In this document: piece after piece, positions 62,331 through 64,000 of the stretch
Position numbering within the stretch: position 1 is the stretch's first letter
Layout: each line of letters opens with the position of its first letter
DNA from: Tetradesmus obliquus
Lineage: Eukaryota; Chlorophyta; Chlorophyceae; Sphaeropleales; Scenedesmaceae
DNA: 64,000 nucleotides
NCBI GenBank assembly: GCA_030272155.1
Contig: CP126196.1
Location: forward strand, 1,364,001 to 1,428,000
Reading direction: 5' to 3'
Notes under the pieces: model-generated
The model's database searches: none
What the model saw: only the letters and a program-made list of their open reading frames with translations
Told to the model about the DNA's origin: nothing
Program-made: the position numbers and the translations under genes

Positions 62331-64000
62331 AGATCGTGATGGTCAGCGGGCGCATCGCCAACTACTGGGCCAACCGCTGCCTGACCTTCACCATGCTGCT
62401 GCGGCTGCTGCGGCTGGCTGCGCTGATGAAGGTGCTCTTTGTGGACAGCCTCATCACCAGCGGCAGCAGCGGGCTCTCAAGGTGGGCGCGCTGAGAGCGT
62501 CGACATTTCTTTGTTGGTTGGGCGGGCCCTGGCTCACTCTGGCTGTTTTGCATGCCAGTGAGTCAACAGCCTCATCACCAGCGGCAGCAGCGGGCTCTCT
62601 CGGTGGGCGAGGGTGCATACAATGGCTCCAATCGTTGCTGTGTTTCGCTTGTGGCAGAGGTGTACTCTGGCTTGATCCTGGCGGTGAGTGGACAGCCTTA
62701 TCACCAGCGGCAGCAGCGGGCTCTCAAGGTGGGCGAGGGTGTGTTTCCGATTTGATCCACCTCATGGGATGGGCTCTGCCGGAAACGTTAATAGCGGCAG
62801 CAGCGTGTTACCACGTTTAGCCAGTTCGGCCGCGCATCCTAAGGATGTGAAAGGCTGGGGCATGGCATGTTTTGCGTGAGTTTGCCTGCTCTGGCGCGCC
62901 ACGTCAGCTTCATGAAGGTCCTCTTCATACCAACACTGGTGTCCTCTTGCTCATCCTGGCGGTGAGTGGACAGCCTCATCACCAGCAGCAGCAGCGGGCT
63001 CTCAAGGTGGGCGAGGGTGCATTATGCTGCAACAGCTGCTGTGAAAGACAATTTTGTACAGCTCCTTGACTCCCAAGAGCTCGCTGGAATCATTCATGCT
63101 GGCAACCTGCTGCTTCCTTGCAGGTATGTGTCAGTGCTGGGCCAGTATGCGCTCATCGCGCTGTACGCTGCGGCTGTGCTTGTGCACAACCTGGCCTGCC
63201 TGGCGTGGCTGGTTGCCCTGATGGAGGGCCCAGAGACCAGCTGGTCAGCCCATGTGGAGTGGGCCAGCCAGGGGCCCGGCCAACACATACATGTTAAATG
63301 GGCTTGCCATAACACTGCTGCTTGTGCTTACATATGTGTGATCCCCTGTGCAGGTACGTGTCAGTGCTGGGGCAGTACGCGCTCATTGCACTGTACGCTG
63401 CCGCTGTCCTTGTGCACAACCTGGCCTGCCTGGCCTGGCTAGTAGCACTAATGGAGGGCCCTGAGACCAGCTGGGCAGCCCATGTGGAGTGGGCCAGCCA
63501 GGGGCCCGGCAGCCTGCCGCACTGCCAGCCTGCTGAGCAGTACCTGGCGGGGCTGTACTGGGTGTTCACAACAGTCACAACAACAGGATACGGTGCGCGG
63601 GGAAATCCAAAAGCCCGGCCGTGTAGGGTTGGGCGTGCAGTGTATGTAATTTGTGTTCAGTTTGGAGGCAGTGTACTTGGCTGGGCTGTACTGGGCGTTT
63701 ACGACTGTGACAACGACAGGATATGGTGCGTTGGGTACAATGCTGAAGCAGCCATGAAGGGTGGGACACATGTGTGCATGTGATTTGCATGGACGCAGCG
63801 TGCCTGGCGGCGCTGTACCGGGTGTTCACAACGGTCACAACAACGGGATACGGTGGGCAGGGGCAGGTGGATGAGTCACTTGCACTAGCTGGTGTGTGAT
63901 GTAGTGCCTGTGGCAGGCACTGTGTAGGTTGATAACAGCACGTGAAAGGTGCGTTGTTTGGGATTAAGTTGCGTGAAAGCAGCGTACCTGGTGGGGCTGT
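58313..64000 (+). CDS. Voltage-gated/CNBD-type potassium channel, 5' part
   Basis: Phase-consistent exons: 58313-58550, 58884-58921, 59395 to about 59590 (end unresolved), 59935-60775, 61227-61287, 61540-61577, 61915-62043, 62333-62481, 63354-63592. The N-terminal 350-400 residues are Ser/Ala/Gln-rich. S1 is WLWSLLMLFMDMVYVAFIMP. The S1-S2 loop and S2 are FGQLNWCGAVDLVAG, GLIYMANLLMSFQ. Then come IGFILEHDYKKRLLLDGLHV and GSFLTDVLAVLPVVYQ (S3). S4 is MLLRLLRLAALMKVL, with few basic residues. S5 is YALIALYAAAVLVHNLACLA, and the pore is GLYWVFTTVTTTGYG. The GYG filter indicates K+ selectivity, and the DYKKRLLLDG and FLTDVL blocks resemble KCNH/CNG-family channels. S6 and any cyclic-nucleotide-binding domain lie beyond the window. 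Frames disagree around 59500-59600, so exon 3 may contain an unseen junction or indel. Confidence 0.82.
59193..59822 (+). repeat. Exon-edge copies in the channel N-terminal region
   Basis: The start of exon 3 (GTCAACAAGCGCGTGTGGGA at 59395) is preceded by copies at about 59193-59262 and 59290-59363. These share CACCTGCTAGACCTGTT in their flanks with a period near 100 bases. The acceptor and start of exon 4 (GCAGGTTCCGCAGCA) also have an earlier copy at 59797-59822. Confidence 0.85.
60838..61032 (+). repeat. Two copies of the channel S1 exon end
   Basis: The end of exon 4 (FMDMVYVAFIMPTNM|GT) recurs at about 60838-60893 and, more changed, at 60988-61032 (MVYVAFIAPTDT|GT). Each keeps the GT donor. 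Confidence 0.9.
61774..61837 (+). repeat. Copy of the channel exon 7 start
   Basis: It matches 61905-61970 across the CATGCAG acceptor and the codons for FILEHDYKKRLLLD, about 135 bases upstream of the real acceptor. Confidence 0.9.
62261..62332. repeat. (CTG)n tract of about 24 units running into a splice acceptor
   Basis: A pure CTG run of about 70 bases ends in CTGCAG, the 3' splice site of channel exon 8. It is the clearest case of a CTG run serving as the end of an intron. Confidence 0.95.
62561..63016 (+). repeat. Three copies of the channel S4 exon end
   Basis: The end of exon 8 (DSLITSGSSGLSR|GT) recurs at about 62561-62612, 62686-62740 and 62963-63016. The last two share the preceding CTTGATCCTGGCGGTGAGTG-like block. 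Confidence 0.9.
63118..63280 (+). repeat. Near-complete copy of the S5 part of the pore exon
   Basis: About 150 bases match exon 9 from its acceptor through YVSVLGQYALIALYAAAVLV to EWASQGPG with only a few changes. It then diverges before the pore helix and has no donor in place. It could be a decoy or alternative acceptor 230 bases upstream. Confidence 0.9.
63668..64000 (+). repeat. Three copies of the pore/selectivity-filter exon end
   Basis: After the real exon 9 end at 63592, the stretch encoding LYWVFTTVTTTGYG plus its GT donor recurs at about 63668-63727 (LYWAFTTVTTT) and 63796-63860 (LYRVFTTVTTTGYG). It begins again at about 63974, cut off by the window end. Confidence 0.9.

Noticed and set aside
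1-64000. CRISPR arrays or bacterial operons
   Set aside because: Direct repeats here are triplet microsatellites or exon-edge copies, and all confident genes have spliceosomal introns.

Overview
The window is nuclear DNA of a green alga. The spliceosomal genes have GT-AG introns every 100-500 bases, GTGAGT/GTGCGT donors and TGCAG acceptors. Coding sequence is GC-rich, and CAG/CTG triplet runs are everywhere, encoding poly-Gln, poly-Ala and poly-Ser inserts inside conserved proteins and also filling introns. TGTAA elements lie where algal poly(A) signals are expected. These traits fit Chlorophyceae, probably Sphaeropleales (Scenedesmus/Tetradesmus-like). The lineage is an inference from style, not from a search.

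Layout, left to right: the internal exons of a TPR protein (minus, 1-1407); two tandem paralogous secreted Cys-rich proteins (minus, 2706-5181 and 6566-8965); SUA5/YrdC threonylcarbamoyl-AMP synthase (minus, 9354-11863), head to head with a thiolase-like protein (plus, 12493-15144); a TPR-carboxylesterase fusion (plus, 15425-19549) trailed by decayed copies of its last exon; COQ2 prenyltransferase (plus, 20945-23537), tail to tail with ZRF1/zuotin DNAJC2 (minus, 23975-31593); an ankyrin-repeat protein (minus, 32011-35942); a lysine-methyltransferase-like protein (minus, 36630-38742); a possible small gene overlapping it (38576-39149); a BTB-BACK protein with one in-frame TAG (minus, 39355-41923); a DUF1118/RIQ-type thylakoid protein (minus, 43215-44792); a large secreted sulfatase (minus, 46493-56017); and the 5' part of a voltage-gated/CNBD-type K+ channel (plus, 58313 to beyond 64000).

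For most genes I could join exons so that reading phases agree at every junction and total length is a multiple of three, so these models are fairly firm. The exceptions are the channel around 59395-59935, the BTB gene because of its TAG, and the 5' end of the TPR gene. The genes form no obvious pathway. They are a typical housekeeping mix: tRNA modification, ubiquinone synthesis, ribosome-associated chaperone, thylakoid organisation, extracellular sulfate/matrix and ion transport.

The most striking feature is not a gene. At least seven genes carry partial, diverged tandem copies of exon edges. A copy keeps an exon end, the adjoining splice site and some flanking intron, and is repeated one to five times inside the intron (or past the last exon). 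I counted roughly 35 such copies. A related pattern is that (CTG)n runs in sense orientation often lead directly into 3' splice sites. One intron also holds a perfect 38-bp inverted repeat with a 10-nt loop next to a copy of the exon encoding the catalytic serine.
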